Positions 21,376-28,781 of a stretch of 34,277 nt of DNA are shown here, one piece after another. The stretch's first letter is position 1. Every line of letters starts with the position of its first letter. The DNA is from Acetobacter sp. GTDB lineage: Bacteria > Pseudomonadota > Alphaproteobacteria > RF32 > CAG-239. The translations under genes were made by a program, and so were the position numbers. The stretch lies in NCBI GenBank assembly GCA_023665325.1, contig JAMPED010000005.1, forward strand, positions 72,800 through 107,076. The letters are read 5' to 3'. The notes beneath the pieces were generated by a model. That model was given only the letters and a program-made list of their open reading frames with translations. It did no database searches and had not been told where the DNA came from.

Positions 21376-22269
21376 ATGACCGAAATCGAACAAATCTTAA
21401 AAAACTATTCAGAAAAGTTTAACGCTGGTTTAGAGCAATATTTTTCTTGTTCTTCTGCACCAGAGCATCGGGCAATACAGGCAATGCACTATAGCTTAAT
21501 GAATGGAGGTAAACGTCTTCGTCCATTTTTACTTCAAGAAACAGCTGCTTTGTTTGGTGTTAGTTATGAAACAGCCTTTCCAGTTGCTGCATCGCTTGAA
21601 ATGTTACACACCTATTCGCTGATACACGATGATTTGCCAGCAATGGATAATGATGATATGCGTAGAGGCAAACCTACCTGCCATAAAGCGTATGATGAGG
21701 CAACAGCGATTCTCGCTGGAGATGGCTTGCTAACTTATGCGTTTGAGATTTTGAATACAGCAGATATTCCCGATTCGATAAAAGTAGAGCTTACTTTGCT
21801 TTTAGCTCGTAATGCCGGAGCAAAAAATGGAATGATTGCAGGGCAGGTCCTAGATTTATATACAGATTCGCACCAAGATTTTACAAATCCCGAAGAGATT
21901 ATCAAACATACTGAAGAGCTGAAAACAGGCTGTTTGCTGCGTTATCCCTGTGAAGCAGGTGCGATTCTTGGCAATGCAACTGCCGCAGAGCGTGAAATTC
22001 TAATCCGTTTTTCACGTAATTTGGGCATTGCTTTTCAAATCACTGATGACATCTTGGATGTTGAGGGAGATGAACAGCTTGTCGGTAAAACTCTAAAAAA
22101 GGACAAAGCGCAGCATAAGCTTAATTTTGTTAGCATCTATGGAGTTAAAAAAGCTCGAGAGATTGCTGAAAATCTTATAAGTGAGGCTGAAACATTGTTA
22201 GCTCCATTTGGGCAAAAGGCAGATAGGCTCAAAATGTTGTCAAGATATTTATTAGACAGAAACCACTAA
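21376..22269 (+). CDS. ispA: Farnesyl diphosphate synthase (polyprenyl synthetase)
   Basis: Builds farnesyl diphosphate from IPP and DMAPP. A 297-aa protein with GGKRLRPFL, the first Asp-rich motif DDLPAMDNDDMRRG and the second motif QITDDILDVEGD with KTLKKDKAQHKLNFV. The ATG at 21376 (MTEIEQIL, AAGGA 7 bases ahead) is preferred to a TTG at 21352. It follows xseB by 64 bases and probably shares its transcript. Confidence 0.96.
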   Translation: MTEIEQILKNYSEKFNAGLEQYFSCSSAPEHRAIQAMHYSLMNGGKRLRPFLLQETAALFGVSYETAFPVAASLEMLHTYSLIHDDLPAMDNDDMRRGKPTCHKAYDEATAILAGDGLLTYAFEILNTADIPDSIKVELTLLLARNAGAKNGMIAGQVLDLYTDSHQDFTNPEEIIKHTEELKTGCLLRYPCEAGAILGNATAAEREILIRFSRNLGIAFQITDDILDVEGDEQLVGKTLKKDKAQHKLNFVSIYGVKKAREIAENLISEAETLLAPFGQKADRLKMLSRYLLDRNH

Positions 22270-22297
22270 AAATGTAACATTTTTGTAACAAAAATAC

Positions 22298-22326
22298 TTG
22301 CCAAACAGACAAAAATCTGATATACT
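22298..22326 (+). promoter_or_regulatory. Sigma-70 promoter of ORF 22366-22773
   Basis: TTGCCA (22298-22303), 17-bp spacer, TATACT (22321-22326), 40 bases ahead of a strong AGGAGG ribosome-binding site and ATG. Confidence 0.85.
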
Positions 22327-22365
22327 CCAATTATAAGATAAAAATTATTATAAGAGGAGGCTATT

Positions 22366-22773
22366 ATGAATACGGAAGTTAAAAAATTAGACGGCAAAGC
22401 ATTTATAGAAGAATTGAATAAATGCGGAACCACCAAAGAACTCTTTACATTGCTTGATAAAACAATGGATAGAGCAACCTTAAAAGACCGTATGTCTAAT
22501 ATAGACAAATTAAATGAAAAAAATGTGGATTTGATTTTAGCTTTTCACGCGGCAAATGCCAAAGCCAAAGGTGGTATGAAAGGTGTTAAAATCAGTCATC
22601 AAGATTGCGTTAATATGGCAGTCAGCCGTTATAAAGAACTAACCGGTCGAGGATATAAAGGCTTTAAGATAGAGCTGAATAAATACCAAACCGGCAAGGC
22701 AAAAAGCCAATCTATTGAAATGGCGGTTGATAGTAAATTGTTCGCAAAAATGCGAGGTGAACGCACAGCATAA
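22366..22773 (+). CDS. Hypothetical small basic protein
   Basis: A 135-aa lysine-rich protein starting MNTEVKKLDGKAFIEELNKCGTTKELFTLLDKTMDRATLKDRM. No family recognised and no signal peptide. The basic C-terminal half (NKYQTGKAKSQSIEMAVDSKLFAKMRGER) might bind nucleic acid, which is a guess. It has a strong promoter, a near-perfect SD (AGAGGAGG, 6 bases ahead) and a strong terminator, so it is likely well expressed as a single gene. Confidence 0.8.
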   Translation: MNTEVKKLDGKAFIEELNKCGTTKELFTLLDKTMDRATLKDRMSNIDKLNEKNVDLILAFHAANAKAKGGMKGVKISHQDCVNMAVSRYKELTGRGYKGFKIELNKYQTGKAKSQSIEMAVDSKLFAKMRGERTA

Positions 22774-22813
22774 GTTTCACAAACAACCTAACTCTCATCA
22801 TTACACTCCCGCA

Positions 22814-22846
22814 AACACCCCGATTCCTCCGTCGGGGTGTTTTTTA
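22814..22846 (+). terminator. Intrinsic terminator of ORF 22366-22773
   Basis: AACACCCCGA / TCGGGGTGTT stem with 8-base loop and TTTTTT tail. Confidence 0.93.
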
Positions 22847-22854
22847 AGTATAAA

Positions 22855-22882
22855 CTAAAAAGCCGCTCCAAAAGGAACGGCT
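22855..22882 (-). terminator. Intrinsic terminator of ORF 22902-23912
   Basis: On the minus strand AGCCGTTCC-TTTT-GGAGCGGCT followed by TTTTAGTTT. It closes the convergent gene. Confidence 0.85.
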
Positions 22883-22901
22883 ATATTTGAATTTAGAGCG
22901 T

Positions 22902-23912
22902 TTAATCTCTTGATTTTGCAGATATTATCGCATTTAGATTTATAGATTGTTTAGAATCTGACAAGCTGTTTTTATACGCAGGAGTTAGATTCTTTGCCAC
23001 AATTTCCTGAATCTCTTCGAATGTAATATCTGAGCTGGTACCTTGTGGAGAGCCAATAAATGTTGGAGAGCCACCCCAGCCATTTTCTTTTCCGGCTAAA
23101 GTTTCTTTGACTTTATTAAGGTCAACATAACCTTCCTCGTGTTGGCAGATACTAAGCTTACGGAAAGGTGTGCCTGTAGGTCCTAATTTCATTTCAGGGT
23201 TTTCAGCAATAACCACAGGGGCATACGCATAGCCAACAGCTGTTGCACACGGCATTGTTGTTTTAACATAAGCAACACCATCTTTGACAGCAACTCCAAT
23301 CTCACCACTGTTAACCATATCAATAACTTTTTGTTGAGTTTGACGATAGGTGTTCATAATGTTTTCATCAATCTCACCTGTATCAATAAACTTTTCTATA
23401 TCAGCAATATTTTTAGGAGTTACCATAAATACTTTAATTGAAGATGCAAGCGCACCAGTTTTATTTTCAGGGTTAAATGCTTGTTCAATAGGTTTGGTTC
23501 CCATCCATTTTTCACCCTGAAATGTATCGTGTTGGTTAATGGCAGCAATATTTTGATTATAGTCAACCGGTTTACCCGCTAAAAAGCGATCCGCTACAAC
23601 AAAAGCAGCCAAAGAATCAGCATCAACACGATTTGTGCAAAATACAATATCATTACCTTTATATTGACTAAGCAGGTCTTCAGCATTTTTAGCTACTTCC
23701 CTAACGCAAGATTGCTTAACTTTTTTGTCAGTATGCTGAGGGTCAATATTTTTATCGCAAATTTCTGCCAATTCAGGAACAGTCATCTCTAAGCCGATAA
23801 TAGTTTTGCCTTGAGCTTTTAACTCCTGTAGGCGAGCAATTTCGGCATTGCGAACATTTTCTTTAGTTTTTGGGTTAATAAGAGCTGGGTTAATATAAAT
23901 AAAATTAGACAT
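22902..23912 (-). CDS. DHH/DHHA1-like phosphoesterase-family protein (divergent)
   Basis: A 336-aa protein. NDIVFCTNRVDADSLAAFVVADRFL (88-111) looks like the DHH-family segment that normally carries a His-x-Asp-x-Asp metal site, and WGGSPTFIGSPQG (279-291) sits where DHHA1 domains have GGGHxxAAG. The canonical DHH triad is not obvious, so catalytic activity is uncertain; function may be altered. No signal peptide. Own promoter and terminator, so a single-gene transcript. Confidence 0.5.
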   Translation of the reverse strand: MSNFIYINPALINPKTKENVRNAEIARLQELKAQGKTIIGLEMTVPELAEICDKNIDPQHTDKKVKQSCVREVAKNAEDLLSQYKGNDIVFCTNRVDADSLAAFVVADRFLAGKPVDYNQNIAAINQHDTFQGEKWMGTKPIEQAFNPENKTGALASSIKVFMVTPKNIADIEKFIDTGEIDENIMNTYRQTQQKVIDMVNSGEIGVAVKDGVAYVKTTMPCATAVGYAYAPVVIAENPEMKLGPTGTPFRKLSICQHEEGYVDLNKVKETLAGKENGWGGSPTFIGSPQGTSSDITFEEIQEIVAKNLTPAYKNSLSDSKQSINLNAIISAKSRD

Positions 23913-23991
23913 TTCTTTTTCCTATATATCTAGTTTTTCAAGTCTTAACGATTTTCGTATTCTTGAAACATTTATTTTATAAATGAGAGTA

Positions 23992-24019
23992 AGTATAACA
24001 TAGACAAAAATAATGTCAA
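23992..24019 (-). promoter_or_regulatory. Sigma-70 promoter of ORF 22902-23912
   Basis: On the minus strand TTGACA (24019-24014), 16-bp spacer, TATACT (23997-23992). Confidence 0.85.
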
Positions 24020-24077
24020 GAGTTTTTTGTCAAAATATTTTTTTTCTCATACATACTGCTCAAATATAAATTATTTT

Positions 24078-24608
24078 TTAGAAACTACCCCAGTGTACTT
24101 TCTCAGGGTTTAGTCTATCAGCTGGAACCTTCGGAGTTTCTTCTGGATATCCAATCGTAATAATAGCTACTGGTAGCATTGTTTCTGGCATATTAAATTT
24201 TTGACGTAGATTATCAACCACCATCGGCATCGGTGCTGCTCCACAAAAGCAAGCTCCCAAACCCTTAGCGTGGCAAGCAAGTAACAAATTTTGCGCTGCC
24301 AAAGCCCCGTCAATTTGTGCATAATTCCAACCTTCTTTCTCACGATGGAAGGTTTCTTCCTCATCCGCGCAAACGACAATCACACACGCAGCATCTTTAG
24401 CAAAAGATGTCCAAGGCTGTACCGAACGCAAAGTACGTAAAACTTCCTTATCTTCAAGTACCAAAAAGTGCCAAGGCTGTTTATTGTGTGCAGATGGTGC
24501 ATAGCTTGCCGCTCTGATAAGCTCTAAAATTTCATCTTTTGTCAATGTTTTCTCAGGGTTATATTTTCTGATAGAACGGCGGCTAATCAATCCTTCGTAA
24601 AGTTCCAT
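24078..24608 (-). CDS. Nitroreductase-family flavoprotein
   Basis: A 176-aa FMN-dependent oxidoreductase. Family motifs: ISRRSIRKYNPEKTLTKDEILELIRAASYAPSAHNKQPWHFLVL at the N-terminus (FMN phosphate contact through the RRSIR block), QIDGALAAQNLLLACHAKGLGACFCG in the middle, VAIITIGYPEE near the end. The natural substrate cannot be told. ATG at 24608 with AGGAG ahead. It follows the YecA-like gene by 26 bases on the same strand and is likely co-transcribed. Confidence 0.93.
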   Translation of the reverse strand: MELYEGLISRRSIRKYNPEKTLTKDEILELIRAASYAPSAHNKQPWHFLVLEDKEVLRTLRSVQPWTSFAKDAACVIVVCADEEETFHREKEGWNYAQIDGALAAQNLLLACHAKGLGACFCGAAPMPMVVDNLRQKFNMPETMLPVAIITIGYPEETPKVPADRLNPEKVHWGSF

Positions 24609-24634
24609 AAATCTTCTCCTAAATTAAAATCGTC

Positions 24635-25249
24635 TTAGTTAAGTGTCCGCTGTAATTTTGCAATATGCGGTAGAATGAGGTTTTCAATCAAAAACTTAAA
24701 AGTCTTCTCAACCGTTTTATCTGTGTTTAAGATAACTTCTAAAATGTTGTTAGTATCCTTTTTTTTCTCAAGTTGTTTGGCAAGCATTCCATAAACTCCA
24801 GCCATATCAGAAAGCGAGTTTATAAGTTCCGCGGCAAACTGTGGAATATTAAGCGAAGAACAACCACCCCAAAAACCTTCCACGAAGCCTTGCTCAATCT
24901 GCGCAGCTCTAGCATAACACAATGCAGTTAAATCTTTTTTATCTGCAACTGTTATCTTTGGAAGAGTGAGAGTATTAGTCTGGATAATTGTAAACATCTC
25001 ATCCCAAAGCCCCATAAAAAACTTAAAAAATAGCTCTGCTTCAGCTTTAGTAGTCAAACGAGGTTGACTATCTTCTGGAAAAAGCGAAGAAATAACGTCG
25101 GTTGGACGCAAGTTATTATTTGGACTGCAAATTGCACCAGCAAATTTAAGCTTTACCACTTGTAGCGGGGTAGGGCATTGATAGTGGTCTAAAAACTTTT
25201 GGAATTTATCATCCCCAATGTATAAATTTTCACTTTGCATTTTTTTCAT
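24635..25249 (-). CDS. UPF0149 (YecA/YgfB-like) family protein
   Basis: A 204-aa protein. The N-terminal part (FQKFLDHYQCPTPLQVVKLKFAGAICSPNNNLRPTDVISSLFPEDSQPRLTTKAEAELFFKFFMGLWDEM) matches the YecA/YgfB pattern, in which a short helix is followed by a LxGFxxA.xxxP...PSxWL.xLF block. ARAAQIEQGFVEGFWGG fits the second conserved block (W..GFxxG). It lacks the C-terminal zinc-binding SEC-C motif of YecA. ATG at 25249 is chosen (MKKMQSENL), 9 bases before an alternative ATG; the longer frame to 25480 would run through the divergent lipoprotein. The assignment rests on remembered patterns. Confidence 0.5.
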   Translation of the reverse strand: MKKMQSENLYIGDDKFQKFLDHYQCPTPLQVVKLKFAGAICSPNNNLRPTDVISSLFPEDSQPRLTTKAEAELFFKFFMGLWDEMFTIIQTNTLTLPKITVADKKDLTALCYARAAQIEQGFVEGFWGGCSSLNIPQFAAELINSLSDMAGVYGMLAKQLEKKKDTNNILEVILNTDKTVEKTFKFLIENLILPHIAKLQRTLN

Positions 25250-25262
25250 CTTTGTATATACT
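25235..25262 (+). promoter_or_regulatory. Promoter of the lipoprotein gene, overlapping the divergent gene start
   Basis: TTGCAT (25235-25240), 16-bp spacer, TATACT (25257-25262). The -35 lies within the first codons of the minus-strand gene, so the two transcripts compete for the same DNA. Confidence 0.6.
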
Positions 25263-25299
25263 AACCAACATACATATAATTTAATGGGAGTTTTACAAA

Positions 25300-25611
25300 T
25301 TGTCCACTCTAAAATTGTCATTGTTACTATCTTTAGTGTTAGGATTAAATGCTTGCTCGCAGTTTCAAGCGTTTGAAGACCGTCGCCGTGAACCTGGAAC
25401 GGAATATGTTTACGTTGGCGCCTCCAAACCAGATGCGCCTGCACTCTGTTATAATCCTCTGTGGGAAAAAGATACCACACTGCAGGAAAAGGCGGATGCC
25501 CTCTGCCAAAAGACTAATCCTGCAACTGTTGCCGAATTAGTAGGCAAAGACTATTTTACCTGTAGGCTTTTTGTACCTTCCAAAGCATACTACAAATGTG
25601 TGGCAAAATAA
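25300..25611 (+). CDS. Small lipoprotein
   Basis: A 103-aa protein with a lipoprotein signal (TLKLSLLLSLVLGLNACSQ, lipobox LNAC with Cys19). The mature part has four Cys residues (ALCYNP, ALCQK, FTCRLF, YKCVAK) that could form disulfides in the periplasm. The start is TTG at 25300, supported by GGGAG 9 bases upstream and by the position of the signal peptide. No family recognised. The phosphomannomutase gene follows by 32 bases and may be co-transcribed. Confidence 0.8.
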   Translation: MSTLKLSLLLSLVLGLNACSQFQAFEDRRREPGTEYVYVGASKPDAPALCYNPLWEKDTTLQEKADALCQKTNPATVAELVGKDYFTCRLFVPSKAYYKCVAK

Positions 25612-25643
25612 ACCAGTTGCCAACTTTGTGGTAAGGAGGTCTT

Positions 25644-26354
25644 ATGAATATATATATTTTTGATATGGATGGAACCTTAACCCCCGCACGTCAACAAATG
25701 ACGCCGGATTTTGCTTTTCGTTTTCTACCTTGGCTTAAAGCACATATGGCATATCTTGCGGCTGGTTCAAATTATGAGAAAGTAACCGAGCAGCTTCCAC
25801 CAGATGCTGTGTCCGCCTTTAGTGGTATATACAGCTCAATGGGTAATGTTTTCCATAAAAAAGGGGAAGAAATCTTCCGTAATGAGATTAAACTCAATAA
25901 AGAAATGTTACAATGTTTAGAGCGTTTTCGCCGTAATACAACGTATGATGGTAAACTCTTCGGGAATTATCTTGAACTTCGCCCTGGAATGTTAAACTTT
26001 AGTGTATTAGGACGAAATTGCCCATTTTCAGAACGTGCAAGATATAATGAGTGGGATAATGAACACCACGAACGAGAAATGATTGCCAAAGAAATGAATG
26101 AGAAATTTCCCGAATATGAAACGAGTCTAGGGGGTAAAATCTCGCTTGATATCGTAACCAAAGGATGTGGAAAAGAGCAGATTGCGGCACGTGTGCGTGA
26201 GGCTCACCCAAACGATAAGCTGATATTTTTTGGCGACCGTACTGAAAAAGGCGGAAATGACTATACATTAGCTGAAGCTCTTCGAAAAATGGCAAATACC
26301 GAAGTTGTTGCAGTAACATCGCCTGATGATGTGCTAAAATATTTAGAGATATAA
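25644..26354 (+). CDS. Eukaryotic-type phosphomannomutase (HAD family)
   Basis: Predicted to interconvert mannose-6-phosphate and mannose-1-phosphate. A 236-aa HAD-fold protein with FDMDGTLTPARQ (6-17; nucleophile Asp7, acid/base Asp9), RPGMLNFSVLGR (113-124), GGKISLDIVTKG and FFGDRTEKGGNDYTL (195-209). This is the pattern of eukaryotic PMM (for example human PMM2), not of the bacterial ManB/AlgC enzymes. It is a little shorter than eukaryotic PMM (about 245 aa). ATG at 25644 has AAGGAGG ahead. A different sugar phosphate substrate cannot be excluded. Confidence 0.85.
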   Translation: MNIYIFDMDGTLTPARQQMTPDFAFRFLPWLKAHMAYLAAGSNYEKVTEQLPPDAVSAFSGIYSSMGNVFHKKGEEIFRNEIKLNKEMLQCLERFRRNTTYDGKLFGNYLELRPGMLNFSVLGRNCPFSERARYNEWDNEHHEREMIAKEMNEKFPEYETSLGGKISLDIVTKGCGKEQIAARVREAHPNDKLIFFGDRTEKGGNDYTLAEALRKMANTEVVAVTSPDDVLKYLEI

Positions 26355-26377
26355 CTTTAAACGGCGCAGGTTTTACA

Positions 26378-26529
26378 GATAAAAAACGCCGCTTCCCCAA
26401 AGGAACGGCGTTTAACTCTCGTATATAAGAATGAGTAATTGAGCCAAATAGGCAGAACAAGAATCATCTTTAGATGATTTGTACAAAACATTAATCACCT
26501 TTTGGCGTAGTTCTTATGTTGACTGAATT
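26378..26529 (-). ncRNA. Candidate ~150-nt structured sRNA (6S-like rod)
   Basis: Bounded by a minus-strand sigma-70 promoter (26563-26536) and a strong terminator hairpin (26384-26413, TTTTTT on the minus strand), with no ORF. The interior folds into nested stems: 26511-26517 with 26425-26431 (7 bp), 26498-26506 with 26443-26452 (9 bp with one bulge), and AATCATC/GATGATT (26462-26479) as the tip, with asymmetric unpaired stretches in between. A rod with a central bubble recalls 6S RNA, but no consensus is checked. It partly faces the 3' end of the phosphomannomutase transcript. Confidence 0.6.
26384..26413. terminator. Bidirectional terminator between phosphomannomutase gene and sRNA
   Basis: AAACGCCG / CGGCGTTT with inner TTCC/GGAA pairs. 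T-tract on the minus strand (TTTTTTAT) favours the sRNA; on the plus strand it follows the phosphomannomutase stop by 29 bases. Confidence 0.88.
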
Positions 26530-26535
26530 GCTTGA

Positions 26536-26563
26536 ACTATAAGGTTATCTATTTTTTTGTCAA
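26536..26563 (-). promoter_or_regulatory. Sigma-70 promoter of the candidate sRNA
   Basis: On the minus strand TTGACA (26563-26558), 16-bp spacer, TATAGT (26541-26536). It begins directly after the terminator of ORF 26609-27574. No ORF follows. Confidence 0.75.
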
Positions 26564-26564
26564 G

Positions 26565-26597
26565 TTAAAAAAACTCCCCCAATGTGGGAGAGTTTTT
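26565..26597 (-). terminator. Intrinsic terminator of ORF 26609-27574
   Basis: AAACTC/GAGTTT with CCC/GGG inner pairs and one mismatch; TTTTTTTAA on the minus strand. Confidence 0.85.
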
Positions 26598-26608
26598 TAA
26601 TAGATACC

Positions 26609-27574
26609 TTAATGAAGTATCATAATCTTTTCAATGCGTTTAAGATATCTTTGCAAAGGCTTAGTAAAGCCGACAAACTCGGAATCTTTGTACCGTTCTT
26701 TTATCCCTATCGGTGCAAAGTAGAAATGCCCCGTATGCCAATAACCAAGGACAGTACCGATATGGCAATTGCGGAAACACATCATTTTGCCTCCCGGCCA
26801 AAAAAAAGTATTGGCTAATAGTTTTTGGCGAATAGTGTACGGGGATACAAATATGTCATTATAATAAACCGCAATTTCGCGATTATATTCCGACACAAAA
26901 TTTCCGTAACTATCAGCAATCAGTGCATTTTCATATTGAACATAATCACCTAGCGGCAAAATACCGTAGTCTCGCTCAGACTGGAGACACGCCTCATTTT
27001 CTGCGTTATAGAGGGTAGCACCAATATCGCCGCTTGAAAAATGAACAATGTAATGCCCCCGCCGGAGAAAATCAATACGATGGAAAGCACATCCTAATTC
27101 TATAGGATGACCATCATTACCGATTAGCTCTGCCTTAGATGGCGAGTAACGAAGAACAGCCTTTCCGTCTGCGGAAGTATTATCCACCTTGACATCATCC
27201 TTTAAAGGAATGAAACGCAGATCTTTATACTCAGGCGTAATGAAATACAAACGCCGCTCACCGGTGATAGTACTAACAGTAACTTCAACAGCATTTTCAT
27301 ACTGCAAAAGCTTGGTATCAGAGGGACAGGGGATAGGATACTGAGTATCATCGTAGTGAACGATAAGATTCTCGTGATATCGTTCGCAGATACACCCATT
27401 TTCAAGCGCAAAGGCGTTTTCATAACGGGCAATAAGCACAGCTGCATTAGAATAAAGTGATACCACATTATTCACGGTAATTGCAAAGCCACCGTCATTA
27501 AAAAACTTCAAATCAGTTCCTTGAGGAAATTTGTTGTCGGCAAAGAAACGCCAGTAATGATAAAACTTATTCAT
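26609..27574 (-). CDS. Orphan protein of the YW(R/I)FF family, paralogue of ORF 32391-33476
   Basis: A 321-aa protein starting MNKFYHYWRFFADNKFPQGTDLKFFNDGGFAITVNNVVSLY. This aligns with QRYWIFFGERHLNDCQLKFFGNAYFQVIDNLWKTITVY of ORF 32391-33476, so the two are paralogues. The remainder is rich in short beta-strand-like units (GDIGATLYNAENEACLQSERDYGILPLGDYVQYENALIADSYGNFVSEYNREI), suggestive of a propeller-like or WG-like repeat fold. No signal peptide. ATG at 27574 is chosen over a TTG at 27598; no SD is visible. Function unknown. Confidence 0.75.
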   Translation of the reverse strand: MNKFYHYWRFFADNKFPQGTDLKFFNDGGFAITVNNVVSLYSNAAVLIARYENAFALENGCICERYHENLIVHYDDTQYPIPCPSDTKLLQYENAVEVTVSTITGERRLYFITPEYKDLRFIPLKDDVKVDNTSADGKAVLRYSPSKAELIGNDGHPIELGCAFHRIDFLRRGHYIVHFSSGDIGATLYNAENEACLQSERDYGILPLGDYVQYENALIADSYGNFVSEYNREIAVYYNDIFVSPYTIRQKLLANTFFWPGGKMMCFRNCHIGTVLGYWHTGHFYFAPIGIKERYKDSEFVGFTKPLQRYLKRIEKIMILH

Positions 27575-27616
27575 ATCTAAAAAATTTAAGTGAAACAATA
27601 ATATTTAATTGTTGCC

Positions 27617-27644
27617 AGTATATTAAAGATGTTTTTTTTGTCAA
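27617..27644 (-). promoter_or_regulatory. Sigma-70 promoter of ORF 26609-27574
   Basis: On the minus strand TTGACA (27644-27639), 16-bp spacer, TATACT (27622-27617). Confidence 0.85.
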
Positions 27645-27680
27645 GTTATATTTGCTAGTCATTTCAAGAGAGTAAACACC

Positions 27681-27708
27681 AAAAAAAGCGGAGCAAAAGC
27701 TCCGCTTT
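27681..27708 (-). terminator. Intrinsic terminator of rpsD
   Basis: AAAGCGGAGC / GCTCCGCTTT stem with 4-base loop and TTTTTTT on the minus strand, 25 bases after the rpsD stop. Confidence 0.93.
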
Positions 27709-27732
27709 GTAATCGTTTCTTCCGAAACCAAA

Positions 27733-28353
27733 TTATCTGGAGTAGAACTCGATAACGAGGTTTGGTTCCATCTGAGATGCATAAGGAACATCTTCAAACT
27801 TCGGAATGAATGTATATTTAGCAGTCAATTTACCTGCATCAACTTCCAAATAAGCAGGGAAGTCACGAGTTTGAGATTGAACAGCTTCCAATACAACAGC
27901 CAACTGTTTAGATTTTTCACGAACTTCAATAACATCACCAGCTTTAACAACATAAGAAGGAATGTTTACTTTCTTACCGTTAACAGTAACGTGACCGTGG
28001 TTAACAAATTGACGAGCTGCAAATACAGTCGGAACAAATTTAGCTTTGTAAACCAAGTTATCCAAACGAGATTCGAGCAAACCGATTAAGTTTTCAGCAG
28101 CATCACCTCTTCTACGGATAGCTTCTTCATAGTATTTATGGAATTGCTTTTCGCTGATGTTACCATAGTAAACTTTTAATCTTTGTTTAGCATATAATTG
28201 CTCACCATAGTCAGTTGTCTTTTTTCTTCTCTGACCGTGTTGACCAGGAGCATAGTTTCTTTTCAAAATTGGGCTATTAGCATCACCCCACAGGTTTTGA
28301 CCATAGCGGCGGCTATTTTTCTTTTTAGCATTTACAATACTTTTCATTTTCAA
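27733..28353 (-). CDS. rpsD: 30S ribosomal protein S4
   Basis: Primary 16S rRNA-binding protein. A 206-aa protein with the S4 pattern: [50 protein letters not shown], then the S4 RNA-binding domain ([46 protein letters not shown]). As in other Alphaproteobacteria it stands alone rather than in the alpha operon. The ATG has AAAGGA 7 bases ahead. The leader between the promoter (28509-28536) and the start is about 150 nt, long enough for autoregulatory structure; only one clear hairpin (GAGCA/TGCTC) is seen. Confidence 0.98.
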   Translation of the reverse strand: MKMKSIVNAKKKNSRRYGQNLWGDANSPILKRNYAPGQHGQRRKKTTDYGEQLYAKQRLKVYYGNISEKQFHKYYEEAIRRRGDAAENLIGLLESRLDNLVYKAKFVPTVFAARQFVNHGHVTVNGKKVNIPSYVVKAGDVIEVREKSKQLAVVLEAVQSQTRDFPAYLEVDAGKLTAKYTFIPKFEDVPYASQMEPNLVIEFYSR

Positions 28354-28508
28354 ATCCTTTTATAGGTTACTTCATTTATTGTCCCGATAGTTTTGTCGTT
28401 TTAGTGCCTATTTTTCTTAAATTACCCCACTTAAAGAGTATTCTTAATTAAAAAATAACCACCTGCGCAAACGGAGCATTTTCTGCTCTCTTTCTCGGAA
28501 GTAGCCAT

Positions 28509-28536
28509 AACATACCGCAATAATTTTATTTTGCAA
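28509..28536 (-). promoter_or_regulatory. Promoter of rpsD
   Basis: On the minus strand TTGCAA (28536-28531), 16-bp spacer, TATGTT (28514-28509). Between it and rpsD (28354-28508) I see only a GAGCA/TGCTC hairpin and no gene. Confidence 0.7.
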
Positions 28537-28580
28537 GTATTTTTTTACATTTTATATACTTTAAATTCGTTAAATTTCCC

Positions 28581-28781
28581 GCAGCTCAAATCGTTGCCTG
28601 TGGCGCTGCTAGCACTTCAGAAATGATAGCCTGCTCGTTAAAAATCATACTCTCAATCTACTGCAGCTTTAATCGTTGCCTGTGGCGCTGCTAGCGCTTC
28701 AGAAATGATAGCCTGCTCGTTAAAAATCATACTCTCAATTTCCCGCAGCTTTAATCGTTGCCAGTGGCGCTGCCACTAGCA
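28581..28781. repeat. 82-bp tandem repeat between lolD and rpsD
   Basis: Two full copies (28581-28662, 28663-28744) and one partial (28745-28781) that ends at the lolD stop codon. Copies 1 and 2 differ by a few bases. On the minus strand each full copy contains an ATG followed by a frame reading IFNEQAIISEALAAPQATI; 82 is not divisible by three, so the frame does not run through. The partial copy has an AGTGGC/GCCACT hairpin right after the lolD stop. Confidence 0.85.
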
